From positions 1 to 39,844 of the forward strand of contig JABZHP010000005.1 in NCBI GenBank assembly GCA_015258785.1: a stretch of DNA of 39,844 nt, written 5' to 3'. Both the position numbers and the translations under genes were made by a program. Shown here one piece after another: positions 7,337 through 16,469 of the stretch. The notes beneath the pieces are model-generated. The model was not told the origin of the DNA and did not search any database. It was given only the letters and a program-made list of their open reading frames with translations. Numbering within the stretch: the first letter of the stretch is position 1; each line of letters begins with the position of its first letter. This DNA is from Atopobium sp. Lineage in GTDB: Bacteria; Actinomycetota; Coriobacteriia; Coriobacteriales; Atopobiaceae.

Positions 7337-9721
7337 CTAGTTGCTCTTCTCGCCAGAGTCAGTGCCGCCGAGCGTGCGAGAGTCGCCGCTGCCAAGCTCG
7401 TCAAAGCGCAGGGCAACCATGGCAACGTCGTCGTCAAGCCTTCGGCCGGTATAGCGATCAAGCGTGCTCAAGAACCTATTGAGCAGGCCGTCAAAGCCAC
7501 GAGGAACCTCGTTCATAATCATGTCTCGCAGGCCAGTTTCGCCAAAGAAAGCGCCCTCAGGGCTACGAGCTTCCGTGGTTCCGTCGGTGTAAAGCAGCAG
7601 GATATCACCCTCGTGCAAGCGAATCGACCCGTTTTTGTACTCCATGTCGTGAAACGCGCCCACAACGCCCGACTGTACGTCCAAAAGCTCAGCCTCGCCC
7701 GATTGGGCGGACACCAAAATCGCAGGTGGATGACCGGCGGAGCAGTAGGTCAGCGATGAAGTTGTAAGGTCAACAATGCCCACAAAGAGCGTTGCAAATG
7801 TTTCTACTCTCGAGAAGCCCAACAGGAACTCATTCAGCGTTGCCACCATGCGAGCGGGAGTTCTTCCCTCCCACGCGTATGCGGAAAGTGCCGTTTTAAC
7901 TGCGGACGAGATAGATGCCGCCTCAATACCCTTGCCAGAAACGTCACCCATAATGATGCACGCACGACGGCCTGGCAGCTTAATCATGCTGTAAAAATCG
8001 CCACCAACAAACGCGTCGGCGGTTGCGGACGAATAAATTCCCTCGGCAGAAATTCCTTCTACCTTCTGCAGGTCATTTTTCATGCCCGACTGCAGCGCCT
8101 GGGAGATATGCTTATTTTGCTGGCTCTCTTCGGCACCAACGGCCAACGAGTGAACCAGAAGCATCACGCGGTCCAAGAAATCAAGCTCAATGTCGCTTAA
8201 GGGCTCAGCGTTTTCTTCTCGCAAGAAAAGCCAGGTATGCTGCTCGCCAGCAAACTTACCCAAGAAAAGCACAGCTCCCTTGCAGGGCAAACCTTGTGCA
8301 GCAAGCGAACGACTCAGCTCAGATTCAAGCTCAACCTCTTTGACTGACGCCTCGCCCTCTCCTGTCTTGAGTCCCTCAACCGTCGATGGAAGCGCAATCT
8401 GGTTGCCGCCATCCTGCGCGCCACCGGCCTCTGCTGCAACCTGCACGCCGCCGGCCTCCGCTGCAGCCTGCGTGCTGTCTTGCGCACCATCCTGAGTGTC
8501 GCCAAACGCTTGCTCAGCACCAAGCGCGTGGAGCGTAATGTTGCCTGTGACTTCACAGCAATCTACCGAGAAAACCCGTGCATTCAGATCGGTACCCACT
8601 GACCTCATAACCTGCTGTAATCGCTCACCAGAGATCTTCTCGCCCTCTGCAGCGCTATGGAGCAATCCTTGGCGCACGCGAGCTAATGCCTCGCGAAGCG
8701 TGTCTCTACGCTGCGTTCTCATGGCCGACAACGCGCCCACAAGCTGCACCGAGAGGTAATTTGCAATGGAGTCCAGAAGTCTTGCGTCTTCAACCAAAAG
8801 CGCACGCTTACGCTCCCAGCCCACCTCAATCAGAGCAACAATGTGGCCACCAAACCACACAGGAACCACAAGAAAGCTGGTAAACGGAGGCAAATGACTT
8901 GCATCAACGGTTATGACCTCGCGCGTGTCCTCGTTAACCAGATTGCGCTTTTTAACCCTTCCCTGCTTGAGCGTGCTAGAGTTTAAAGGCATGGTATGCA
9001 AGCGAAGTGCGTGCTCAGAATAAAACGTCAAACGCTCCAGAGAGCTGTTAAATGCAAAGTAGCGAGGAATTCTATCCAATGACGCGCTTCTCAAAGACTC
9101 CGTTGCACCATGAAGGTGATACCCGTCTTGCTCAGCAAGATAGATAAGCGCACCATCAGCCTCGACAGTCTCTGAGAGCTCTTCTAACACGCGCTCGATA
9201 AGCTGACCCATATCTTCCGAGTCAAGCGTGTCCAAAACAATCTGAAGCGCTCCTGAGAGCCTCCTGTTGGCCCGGCGAAGGTCCAACACCATTCGTTCAT
9301 CATCGTGCATAGGGCTAGCCATGTCACGAAGCTTAGACGCTGTCAGAACAATAGCCTGTGTAGGAGCACCCACATAATCTGCACGCACACTCAAAACCTG
9401 CGACGTGCCATCTTGCGCAGGAGCGGCCACCATGGAAGTGGAGCCATCAATCGCAAATGGCAACGACTCTACAAAGAACGGCTTCTGCAAGTTTTCTTGA
9501 TTTGCCGGGGTAAATAAAAAGCGAACATCCAGGCCGGCAATGGTGCCGTCTTCCTTAGCAAATAGGCTTTCGGCCTCCTCATTGGCGAGAAGAACCATGC
9601 CCTCCATATTAAAAACAATGACTGCATCGCTGGTCAGTCGTAGCAACTGAGACAGAGTTGCAGCAACAGTTCCGTCGACAACTCCCTCAACACGCCTTAC
9701 GCTCAGCTTGTTATCTGCCAC
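7337..9721 (-). CDS. PAS-GAF-PP2C (SpoIIE/RsbU-type) serine phosphatase
   Basis: A 794-aa cytosolic regulator. Residues about 20-130 form a PAS-like sensor (SDAVIVFNMEGMVLLANEEA), about 170-330 a GAF domain, and about 560-780 a SpoIIE-type PP2C phosphatase with metal-binding motifs VGGDFY, GDVSGKG, CSAGHPPA, LYTDGTTEA and DDVAMVAL. It would dephosphorylate a STAS-domain antagonist, probably the fused protein encoded 85 bp downstream. A low-complexity Ala/Gly/Gln insert (about residue 430) is encoded by a 27-bp tandem repeat. A GTG at 9727 is possible, but the CTCCTT complement of the ribosome site overlaps it, so the GTG at 9721 with 5-nt spacing is the better start. Confidence 0.9.
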   Translation of the reverse strand: MADNKLSVRRVEGVVDGTVAATLSQLLRLTSDAVIVFNMEGMVLLANEEAESLFAKEDGTIAGLDVRFLFTPANQENLQKPFFVESLPFAIDGSTSMVAAPAQDGTSQVLSVRADYVGAPTQAIVLTASKLRDMASPMHDDERMVLDLRRANRRLSGALQIVLDTLDSEDMGQLIERVLEELSETVEADGALIYLAEQDGYHLHGATESLRSASLDRIPRYFAFNSSLERLTFYSEHALRLHTMPLNSSTLKQGRVKKRNLVNEDTREVITVDASHLPPFTSFLVVPVWFGGHIVALIEVGWERKRALLVEDARLLDSIANYLSVQLVGALSAMRTQRRDTLREALARVRQGLLHSAAEGEKISGERLQQVMRSVGTDLNARVFSVDCCEVTGNITLHALGAEQAFGDTQDGAQDSTQAAAEAGGVQVAAEAGGAQDGGNQIALPSTVEGLKTGEGEASVKEVELESELSRSLAAQGLPCKGAVLFLGKFAGEQHTWLFLREENAEPLSDIELDFLDRVMLLVHSLAVGAEESQQNKHISQALQSGMKNDLQKVEGISAEGIYSSATADAFVGGDFYSMIKLPGRRACIIMGDVSGKGIEAASISSAVKTALSAYAWEGRTPARMVATLNEFLLGFSRVETFATLFVGIVDLTTSSLTYCSAGHPPAILVSAQSGEAELLDVQSGVVGAFHDMEYKNGSIRLHEGDILLLYTDGTTEARSPEGAFFGETGLRDMIMNEVPRGFDGLLNRFLSTLDRYTGRRLDDDVAMVALRFDELGSGDSRTLGGTDSGEKSN
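8421..8474. repeat. 27-bp tandem repeat (two units) inside the phosphatase gene
   Basis: Two adjacent 27-bp units beginning CCACCGGCCTCTGCTGCA and CCGCCGGCCTCCGCTGCA encode duplicated nine-residue segments (AAEAGGVQV-type) in the linker between the GAF and phosphatase domains. In-frame length variation between strains is likely. Confidence 0.75.
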
Positions 9722-9771
9722 AGTCACTCCTTACCAACAAGGAAAAACAAATCACATTGTCTAAGTATACG

Positions 9772-9800
9772 AAAAAGGCGGACCTCCGAAGAGATCCGCC
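9772..9800 (-). terminator. Intrinsic terminator after tRNA-Leu
   Basis: In the minus-strand RNA GGCGGATCTC and GAGGTCCGCC form a 10-bp stem closed by a TTCG tetraloop, followed by five T residues. It lies 9 nt past the tRNA-Leu CCA end, so it ends the tRNA transcript; the phosphatase gene then needs its own promoter in the short 9728-9771 stretch. Confidence 0.9.
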
Positions 9801-9809
9801 GAAATTCCG

Positions 9810-9899
9810 TGGTGTCGGAGGCGGGACTTGAACCCGCACAACCGTTAGTAGGTCACTAGCACCTCAAGCTAGCGCGTCTGCCAATTCCGCCACTCCGAC
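9810..9899 (-). tRNA. tRNA-Leu (anticodon GAG)
   Basis: A 90-nt minus-strand cloverleaf with a long variable arm as expected for leucine tRNA. The acceptor stem is GTCGGAG/CTCCGAC, the anticodon stem CTAGC/GCTAG with loop TTGAGGT (anticodon GAG), the T-loop is TTCAAGT, and the 3' CCA is encoded. A terminator follows directly. Confidence 0.96.
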
Positions 9900-9946
9900 T
9901 TGCTTTGCAGCGAGGGATATACTAACACATCTTCAAGCAACTTTAC

Positions 9947-9971
9947 TGAGAAAATTTAAAAACTTTTCTCA
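9947..9971 (-). terminator. AT-rich hairpin after the peptide-binding lipoprotein gene
   Basis: TGAGAAAA and TTTTCTCA pair over 8 bp around a 9-nt loop, 35 bp past the stop of the 10007-11770 gene. The stem is AT-rich and the tail is not a clean T run, so termination is only a possibility. The 9900-9946 stretch beyond it should carry the tRNA-Leu promoter; I see TAGTAT as a possible -10 but no clear -35. Confidence 0.35.
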
Positions 9972-10006
9972 AAAGAACTTTGCGAGAAGACCGCCTTATC
10001 CCTTGC

Positions 10007-11770
10007 TTACTTCTGCCAACCAACAATGGTTGCAGGTACGCTCTGGAAGAGTGAAGGACCAAAGTTAGCAAGACCAGTCTTAACAACGTAGCAGTCTGGA
10101 CCAGTGTAGACAGGAAGATATGCGTAAGTCTGCATCATCTTCTTCTCAGCCTCATTCATGAGCTTCATACGCTCATCAAAGTCCTTGGTAGAGACAACCT
10201 TTGCAAACATCTCGTCGGTCTCTGCGGAGCCCTGCTGACCAAAGTTGGATCCAGACTCAGAACCATAGAGCTGGCCACCGTTGTTGTAAGAAGTTGAGGA
10301 GCCAACCCAACCAAAGAGGCAGACATCCCAAGAGCCAGAGGTAAGAACATCAGAGAACTCAGAAGATGGGTGAGAATCAAGGGTAAGGTTAATGCCTGCG
10401 TCCTTGCACATCTTCTGGATTGCAGCAGCACGGTTCTTAACAGTAGTACCGTCGCCGAACAGAGTGTAACTAAAGGTTACCTGCTGACCGTCCTTCTCAT
10501 AGTAATCGCCGTTAAGCTTGTAGCCTGCATCCTCAAGAGTCTTCTTTGCAGCAGCCTTGCGCTCGTCAACAGATTTGAGGTTCTTGATATCGTCTGGGAG
10601 GTTGTTGTCATAGCCAGCTGCCCAGTAAGGCCAAAGCATGGAGCCTGGAGCGTCCTCTTTCCAGTTAACACCCTGGAAGACGATGGAAACGATAGTTGCA
10701 GGGTCAACGACCTGGCAGAATGCCTTACGAACTGCAACATCCTGAAGAGCACCGCGAGTAGAGTTAAGCTCGATAACAGCAATAGACATACCAAGACCAC
10801 GACGAATCTGAGCCTTATCACCAAGACCGGAGAAGTTAGAAAGAAGCTCAGCAGAACCTGCGACGGAAGAACCGGTAGTGTCAGTCTCTTCGTTCTTGAA
10901 TGCGTTAATGGAAGCCTGGGTATCCATCTGCTTGTAGACAAGGGTATCAAGCTTAGGAGCGTCACCCCACCACTTTGGATTTGGCTTGAAGGTTACAACA
11001 GAGTCATCGAAAGAATCAACAATATAAGGACCAGAACCAAGCTCGTTGTGTGGCTCATTGTTGTAACCATTGTTGAAGAAGTCTGGATCCTGAAGCTTTG
11101 GGTGCAGAGCATAACTCAAGATGCTCTCGATTGGATAGACTGGCTCCTTCATGGTAATAACAGCGGTCTTAGCAGTATCGCCCTGTTCAACAGACTCATA
11201 CTTGTCATAACCATCAGTTGAAGAAACCGCAAACTTTTTATTCTGACCACACATAGTGATGAATGCGGTCTGAATTGCGGTCCAATCAATAGCGGTACCA
11301 TCGTTAAAGGTAGCCTGATCAGTGAAGGTCAGGGTAGCAACCTGCTTGCCGTCCTTCTCCTCTACCTTGAAGTCCTTGATGTAATCCTTGTTTGGCTCAA
11401 ACTTATCACCATCAGCATTGTTAAGGAACAGGTCACGAGGGTTGATAAGACCGTGAAGGATGTTCATGTAAGAGGTATTACCAGCAAGTTGGTAGTAATT
11501 CCACTGTGGACCAATCTCGTTGATTGGCTGAGTCAGAGTACCGCCATCCTTAACCTCATCACGAGACTTAGGATTGTTGTACGTCTTGCCCTTCTCTGGA
11601 AGTGGAAGCTGATCCAGAGGAGTGTTTGCAGGAGAGCCGTCCTGTGGCTCAGTACCAGTGGTGGTAGAGCTGCTCTGAGGATTTGATGGAGCGCAGCCAG
11701 CAAGGCCAAGGCCTGCGGCGGTGATTCCAGTCAGAGCAAAGAACGAACGACGGGAAAAACTGTCAGCCAT
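10007..11770 (-). CDS. oppA: Oligopeptide ABC transporter substrate-binding lipoprotein
   Basis: A 587-aa family-5 extracellular solute-binding protein that would capture peptides and deliver them to the permease encoded upstream. The N-terminus has a twin-arginine motif (SRRSFFALT, residues 6-14) and a lipobox LAGC with Cys26, so it is probably Tat-exported and lipid-anchored. A Ser/Thr-rich linker follows. I start at ATG 11770 because GGGTGATC gives good anti-16S pairing; ATG 11782 is also in frame. It follows the terminator that ends the oppBC-DF transcript, so it is likely transcribed separately, which fits the usual excess of binding protein over permease. The peptide specificity cannot be read from sequence. 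Confidence 0.88.
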   Translation of the reverse strand: MADSFSRRSFFALTGITAAGLGLAGCAPSNPQSSSTTTGTEPQDGSPANTPLDQLPLPEKGKTYNNPKSRDEVKDGGTLTQPINEIGPQWNYYQLAGNTSYMNILHGLINPRDLFLNNADGDKFEPNKDYIKDFKVEEKDGKQVATLTFTDQATFNDGTAIDWTAIQTAFITMCGQNKKFAVSSTDGYDKYESVEQGDTAKTAVITMKEPVYPIESILSYALHPKLQDPDFFNNGYNNEPHNELGSGPYIVDSFDDSVVTFKPNPKWWGDAPKLDTLVYKQMDTQASINAFKNEETDTTGSSVAGSAELLSNFSGLGDKAQIRRGLGMSIAVIELNSTRGALQDVAVRKAFCQVVDPATIVSIVFQGVNWKEDAPGSMLWPYWAAGYDNNLPDDIKNLKSVDERKAAAKKTLEDAGYKLNGDYYEKDGQQVTFSYTLFGDGTTVKNRAAAIQKMCKDAGINLTLDSHPSSEFSDVLTSGSWDVCLFGWVGSSTSYNNGGQLYGSESGSNFGQQGSAETDEMFAKVVSTKDFDERMKLMNEAEKKMMQTYAYLPVYTGPDCYVVKTGLANFGPSLFQSVPATIVGWQK

Positions 11771-11888
11771 ATGATCACCCATTTCGTTAAAGGCCTACAG
11801 ATATTCACTTAACTATACGAAATTGCCTGAAAATACTCCATAGCAGAAACATTCCCGTAACAACCTCGTTCACTATTTGTAACAAATA

Positions 11889-11920
11889 AAAACCCGCACC
11901 TAGTTTTAAGTGCGGGTTTT
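11889..11920 (-). terminator. Intrinsic terminator between oppDF and oppA
   Basis: AAAACCCGCAC and GTGCGGGTTTT form an 11-bp stem flanked by A and T runs, so it could stop transcription in either direction. It lies 22 nt past the fused ATPase stop, ending the oppB-oppC-oppDF transcript. The 11771-11888 stretch past it should hold the oppA promoter; TATAGT near 11814 is a possible -10. Confidence 0.85.
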
Positions 11921-11942
11921 CAGAAAATTTATTGAATCTTTG

Positions 11943-13976
11943 TTACTCGTTAGAGATGTGAGTAGCAGGAACCAACTTACCATCCTGGTAAATCATGCGC
12001 TCACGAGTACGCTCAATCTTTGGATCAGGGATTGGAATAGCCGAGAGAAGCGCCTTAGTGTAAGGATCTTGTGGGTTAGTAAAGACATCTTCCGTCTCAC
12101 CGTACTCAACAATCTTGCCCAGGTGCATAACAGCAACCGTGTCAGAAATATGACGAATAACAGCAAGATCGTGAGCAACAAAGAGATAAGAAATCTTCAA
12201 CTGAACCTGAAGGTCCTCAAGAAGGTTAATAATACCTGCCTGAATGGAAACATCCAGAGATGCAATTGGCTCATCCAAGAGAAGAATCTTTGGACTTGTT
12301 GCAAGAGCACGAGCAATGGCAATACGCTGACGCTGACCACCAGAGAACTGAGATGGGAAGCGGTCAACATAGTCTGGGTTGATGCCAACCAGACGCATGA
12401 GCTCGCCAATACGAGTATTAATATCCTCTTTGTTCCAACCCTGGGCCTGGAGTGGCTCAGCCAAAACGTCATAGACAGGCATACGTGGGTCCAGAGAACT
12501 CATTGGATCTTGGAAGATAACCTGAAGATCTTTACGAAGCTCTCTACGCTGTGCAGCGTTCTTAAGCTCAGCAACATCTTTACCAAGGACCGTAATACGA
12601 CCATCCTCAGGCTTCAGCAAATCCATAATCTGCATCAGAGTTGTTGACTTACCAGAACCGGACTCACCAACAAGCGCAAGGGTTTCTCCCTCATGGATCT
12701 CAAAGCTTGCACGGTCCACAGCAGTCATAGTGCCCTTGCTGCGCCTAATAAAGCCCTTACCCTGAACAGGGAATGTCTTGGTAAGGTTTTCAACCTTAAG
12801 TACAACAGGACGCTCATTACGAGGGACATCAACCCACTTTGGAAGGATTGGCTCAAAGTCTGGATATACCTCAGCGTAAGTGAGCTTCTTCTCGCAAATC
12901 TCCTGAAGGTGGTGGCAAGATGCCAAGTGACCCTCGGCAGCATTTGCAGGAAGCAGCACTGGCTCTTTCTTGGAGCATTCCTCGGTAGCCATAGGACAAC
13001 GTGGGTTAAAAGGACAACCAGTTGGAATGGCAGCAAGTGATGGTGGATTACCCTTAATAGGAACAAGCCTATGCTCTGCCTGAAGGTGAGGTTTTGGAAC
13101 AGCACCCAGAAGACCCATGGTATAAGGGTGACGAGGCTCAGCAAAAAGTGTATCAACACTTGCGCGCTCTACGCCACGGCCTGCATACATAACCATAATG
13201 TCATCAGCGGTACCTGCAACAACACCAAGGTCGTGAGTAATCAGAACAACTGCTGCGCCAGTCTCTTTCTGTGCAACCTTCAAGACGTCAAGAATCTGAG
13301 CCTGAATAGTTACGTCAAGAGCGGTGGTTGGCTCGTCTGCGATGATGATGTCAGGGTTGTTTGCAATAGCAATTGCAATAACAACACGCTGACGCATACC
13401 ACCAGAGAACTCATGTGGGAAAGAATCCAGACGATTCTCTGGATCAGTAATACCAACAATGGAGAGAAGCTCAATACAACGCTTACGAACGTCTGCCTTG
13501 CTCATGTGAGGATTATGGGTAAGCAGAGCCTCTGCAAGCTGATCTCCAATAGAGAACATTGGAGTCAAAGCAGACAGTGGATCCTGGAAGATCATAGAAA
13601 TCTTAGTGCCACGAAGCTCTGACATCTCTTCGTCGGTCTTACCAATGAGCTCCTCATTACCAAGCTTAATAGAGCCGGTAACGTGAGCATTGTCATCAAG
13701 AAGACCAATAAGAGACAGAGCGGTTACTGACTTACCAGAGCCAGACTCGCCTACGATACCAAGGGTACGGCCACCCCAAAGGTCAAAGTTAACACCGCGA
13801 ACTGCGTCTACACGACCAGCCTCAGTATTAAAGGAAACCTTAAGGTTACGAACAGAAAGAACTGGATCTCCTGTTGGAGCACCCTTTGGACCGTTTGATT
13901 CAAGCAGCTCGTAGCGAAGGACATCGTCCATCTCTACACTTCCCTGCTTTGTTGAAGTAGTAGTAGTGTCAGACAT
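11943..13976 (-). CDS. oppDF: Oligopeptide ABC transporter, two ATPase domains fused (OppD-OppF)
   Basis: A 677-aa protein carrying both nucleotide-binding domains of a peptide importer in one chain. The first domain has Walker A GESGSGKS (76-83), signature FSGGMRQR and Walker B IIIADEPTTALD. It is followed by the oligopeptide-transporter C-terminal segment with four cysteines (CPFNPRC, then C and SCHH), a pattern associated in OppD proteins with an iron-sulfur cluster. The second domain, from about residue 390, has Walker A GESGSGKS, FSGGQRQR and LLLDEPIASLD. The ATG overlaps the oppC stop by one base (TAATG). OppD and OppF are usually separate; the fusion fixes their 1:1 pairing. Confidence 0.93.
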   Translation of the reverse strand: MSDTTTTSTKQGSVEMDDVLRYELLESNGPKGAPTGDPVLSVRNLKVSFNTEAGRVDAVRGVNFDLWGGRTLGIVGESGSGKSVTALSLIGLLDDNAHVTGSIKLGNEELIGKTDEEMSELRGTKISMIFQDPLSALTPMFSIGDQLAEALLTHNPHMSKADVRKRCIELLSIVGITDPENRLDSFPHEFSGGMRQRVVIAIAIANNPDIIIADEPTTALDVTIQAQILDVLKVAQKETGAAVVLITHDLGVVAGTADDIMVMYAGRGVERASVDTLFAEPRHPYTMGLLGAVPKPHLQAEHRLVPIKGNPPSLAAIPTGCPFNPRCPMATEECSKKEPVLLPANAAEGHLASCHHLQEICEKKLTYAEVYPDFEPILPKWVDVPRNERPVVLKVENLTKTFPVQGKGFIRRSKGTMTAVDRASFEIHEGETLALVGESGSGKSTTLMQIMDLLKPEDGRITVLGKDVAELKNAAQRRELRKDLQVIFQDPMSSLDPRMPVYDVLAEPLQAQGWNKEDINTRIGELMRLVGINPDYVDRFPSQFSGGQRQRIAIARALATSPKILLLDEPIASLDVSIQAGIINLLEDLQVQLKISYLFVAHDLAVIRHISDTVAVMHLGKIVEYGETEDVFTNPQDPYTKALLSAIPIPDPKIERTRERMIYQDGKLVPATHISNE

Positions 13977-15043
13977 TATGCACGCTCCGTAGTTTCTTCA
14001 GAAACGATGCTTCCCTCAAGATCACCGAGCTGAGCGTCATCCTTGGAAGAATCCTCTTCCTGATCTTTAACGCTACCAGCAGCGCGTGAATAAGGGTCAA
14101 AGGCATCGCGAAGGCCGTCGCCGATGAGCTGCAGGCCAACACAAACAACAATCAGAAATGCCGATGGAATCAGAATCATCCATGGAGTAGTAAGCATTGC
14201 AGAAGAACCAGCACTCAGGAGATAACCAAGAGAGGTATCTGGTGCCTTGATACCAAGACCCAAGAAGCTGAATGCAGTCTCAGAGTTAATACCACCAATA
14301 ACAGCCAAGACCAAATCAATAATAAGAATTGAGCCAAGGTTTGGAATAAGGTGACGAACAATGATGGTAAATGGTGGAACGCCCATGTACTTAGCGGCCT
14401 TGACGTAATCTCTCTCACGCAAAGACAGAGCCATGGTACGGATAGTACGTGCGCGACCAATCCAACCAAAAGCAGTCAGACCAAAGATAAGCATAAGCCA
14501 ACCAGACTCACCGCCTGCTGCACGAACAATCATAGCAACCAGCAAGAAGCTAGGGATGACCATGAGCATATCAAGAAGCCACATACCAATCTTCTCTGGA
14601 ATGCCGCGGACATAAGCAATGGCAGTACCAATAATTGCAGAAATGATAGTGGTCAAGATTGCATAGCTGATACCAATGGTCAAAGAACGGCCAAGACCGT
14701 GGACAACGCAGGCATACAAATCAATACCAGCACCATCAGTACCAAACCAATGCTTTGCATTAGGAGCCATGTTAATTGCAGTAAAGTCAGCATCTGTGTA
14801 ATTAAATGGGGTGGCATATGGTCCAAAAACTGCAATAAGAACCATAATTCCAAGAATAATCAAACCGATTACTGCAGAACGCTGGCGGAAGAAACGCCTT
14901 GCAATCAGGCCAGCATAGCTAATTCTTTTAACTTCTTTGTTGTCAGACTTAGCATCTGCCTGAAGCTCACGCTCGGCGTTAGTAAGACCTGCATCAATGG
15001 AGACGTTTTTCTCGTCTTTATTCTGAAGCTCTTCTTTAGACAT
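13976..15043 (-). CDS. oppC: Oligopeptide ABC transporter permease OppC
   Basis: A 355-aa membrane permease of the family-5 importer. A charged cytosolic N-terminal extension (about 45 residues) precedes the first helix; about six membrane helices follow. The cytoplasmic EAA loop (DYVKAAKYMGVPP to VRHLIPN) that contacts the ATPases is clear, and the C-terminal DAFDP ending is typical of OppC/DppC. An acidic tail of about 40 residues extends past the usual end. It starts 10 bp after oppB and overlaps oppDF by one base, so the three genes are one operon. Confidence 0.92.
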   Translation of the reverse strand: MSKEELQNKDEKNVSIDAGLTNAERELQADAKSDNKEVKRISYAGLIARRFFRQRSAVIGLIILGIMVLIAVFGPYATPFNYTDADFTAINMAPNAKHWFGTDGAGIDLYACVVHGLGRSLTIGISYAILTTIISAIIGTAIAYVRGIPEKIGMWLLDMLMVIPSFLLVAMIVRAAGGESGWLMLIFGLTAFGWIGRARTIRTMALSLRERDYVKAAKYMGVPPFTIIVRHLIPNLGSILIIDLVLAVIGGINSETAFSFLGLGIKAPDTSLGYLLSAGSSAMLTTPWMILIPSAFLIVVCVGLQLIGDGLRDAFDPYSRAAGSVKDQEEDSSKDDAQLGDLEGSIVSEETTERA

Positions 15044-15053
15044 GTCCGCCTCC

Positions 15054-16046
15054 TTAGCTCATCTTAATTCGTGGATCAAGAGCAGCAGCAAAGAGGTCAG
15101 CCAGAAGAGCGCCAACAAGAGTCATTGCGCCAGAGAAAGCTGCAACTGCAACTGCACCGTGAATATTGTTGTTGTTAATACAGTTAATGAAGTACTCACC
15201 AAGACCGTGAATTGCAAAGACCTTCTCGGTCATAACAGCACCTGTGAAGATACCTGCAAGAGAGAAAGCAACTGAAACAGCGGTTGGAATCAAAGAAACG
15301 CGAAGAGCGTGCTTACGAATTGCCTTCTTACGAGTGAGGCCCTTAGCGCGAGCAGTACGAACGTAGTCTGCGTGCATCTCGTCAAGTAGATAGGTACGCT
15401 GAGAGAGGTGGTAACCAACGGAGCTTACGATAGTAAGAACAATGGTTGGAAGAATAATGTGCTGGAGGAAGTCAATGAGCCACGTGAAGAAGTTTCCGGT
15501 ATCTCCACTGGAAAGATCAGTAACGTAGAAAATACGAGAACCGGCACGTGCGTTAATCTCGATTGCTGCAAAAACAATCAAGATTGCCATAACAACAGTT
15601 GGAATAACCAGAAGAATCGAAGCAACGCCACTTAAGAAGCGGTCCTGCCACTGATACTGACGCTGAGCGGTATAAACACCCAAGCTGACGCCAATAACAA
15701 CAGACAAAATAGTTGCTGGAGTCATGAGCAGAATAGAAGCCATGAACTTTGAGCTCATCTCTCGGTTAACGTTATCGCCGGTTGGGGTCATACCAAAGTC
15801 AAACTTGGTAAGCAGATTGGTAATCCAGACCTGATAACGCTCAATAACTGGAGTCTTATCATTTAGATTAGTCCTATACAGGTTTTCCTCAATAGACTCC
15901 TGTGGAGGACGTGGAGTACGCTGCTCAAAGTTGGAGCGTGGGTTCATAAACGATGATGCGAGGAAGAATGTGAGCGAAGTTGCAACAAAAATCATCACAA
16001 TGTAGCTCAAAATCCTCTTTGTAACGTACCAAACAAACCGTGCCAT
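15054..16046 (-). CDS. oppB: Oligopeptide ABC transporter permease OppB
   Basis: A 330-aa permease with an N-terminal helix, a large extracytoplasmic loop (about residues 35-100), and five further helices, as in OppB/DppB. The EAA loop DYVRTARAKGLTRKKAIRKH and the C-terminal DPRI ending are diagnostic. It is the first gene of the transporter operon. The ribosome site is GAGGAG, 6 nt before the ATG. The upstream 16047-16411 gap should hold the operon promoter. Confidence 0.93.
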   Translation of the reverse strand: MARFVWYVTKRILSYIVMIFVATSLTFFLASSFMNPRSNFEQRTPRPPQESIEENLYRTNLNDKTPVIERYQVWITNLLTKFDFGMTPTGDNVNREMSSKFMASILLMTPATILSVVIGVSLGVYTAQRQYQWQDRFLSGVASILLVIPTVVMAILIVFAAIEINARAGSRIFYVTDLSSGDTGNFFTWLIDFLQHIILPTIVLTIVSSVGYHLSQRTYLLDEMHADYVRTARAKGLTRKKAIRKHALRVSLIPTAVSVAFSLAGIFTGAVMTEKVFAIHGLGEYFINCINNNNIHGAVAVAAFSGAMTLVGALLADLFAAALDPRIKMS

Positions 16047-16411
16047 TGACTCTCCTCACCGCCTTGCGCTTATCCACCCGATAAGCGAGGTTTTCTCGGT
16101 ATGGCAACCTAGCATTCCTACAACAAACATGCCGTGAATACACAGCAAAGTGCAATTTTACCATGGATAAGTTGTCTAACCCAAAAATATCTCTCAGATA
16201 TCCAAGATTATGCATACCAATCCCAGTAAAACGTATCCACATATAATGACTGTTAAAGTCCAGCGTGCAGGTCACAATCAAATTTGTTTACATATGAGAA
16301 ACGTTATTGAAAATTCTGTTAAGAAGTAAAAGAAAACTACTATCTGTCGCGTCCAACCATTTTGCCGTTATTCTCAATAGCAAATTTTCACATGCTCCGT
16401 ACGACGCAAAT
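16047..16411. other. Promoter region of the opp operon
   Basis: A non-coding, AT-rich stretch between the secG terminator and oppB. I see no gene and no recognised riboswitch. Possible minus-strand -10 sequences are TATATG near 16245 and CATAAT near 16213, without convincing -35 partners. The only clear structure is the inverted repeat at 16067-16087. Confidence 0.5.
16067..16087. promoter_or_regulatory. Perfect 8-bp inverted repeat ahead of oppB
   Basis: CGCTTATC and GATAAGCG flank a 5-bp spacer (CACCC), ending 20 bp before the oppB ATG. It could be a repressor operator or a small leader hairpin near the ribosome site. I do not recognise the motif. Confidence 0.45.
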
Positions 16412-16443
16412 AAAAAATGCCGAGAAACTCGGGTTTCTCGGCA
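16412..16443 (-). terminator. Intrinsic terminator after secG
   Basis: TGCCGAGAAA and TTTCTCGGCA form a perfect 10-bp stem with a 6-nt loop, followed on the minus strand by six T residues. It lies 26 nt past the secG stop. Confidence 0.93.
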
Positions 16444-16469
16444 GGAAATTCAAAAGTAAAAGGAGCTGT

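Noticed and set aside
15925..16281. 118-codon minus-strand frame upstream of and overlapping oppB
   Set aside because: No ribosome site and no family-like sequence, and it overlaps the start of a secure gene in another frame.
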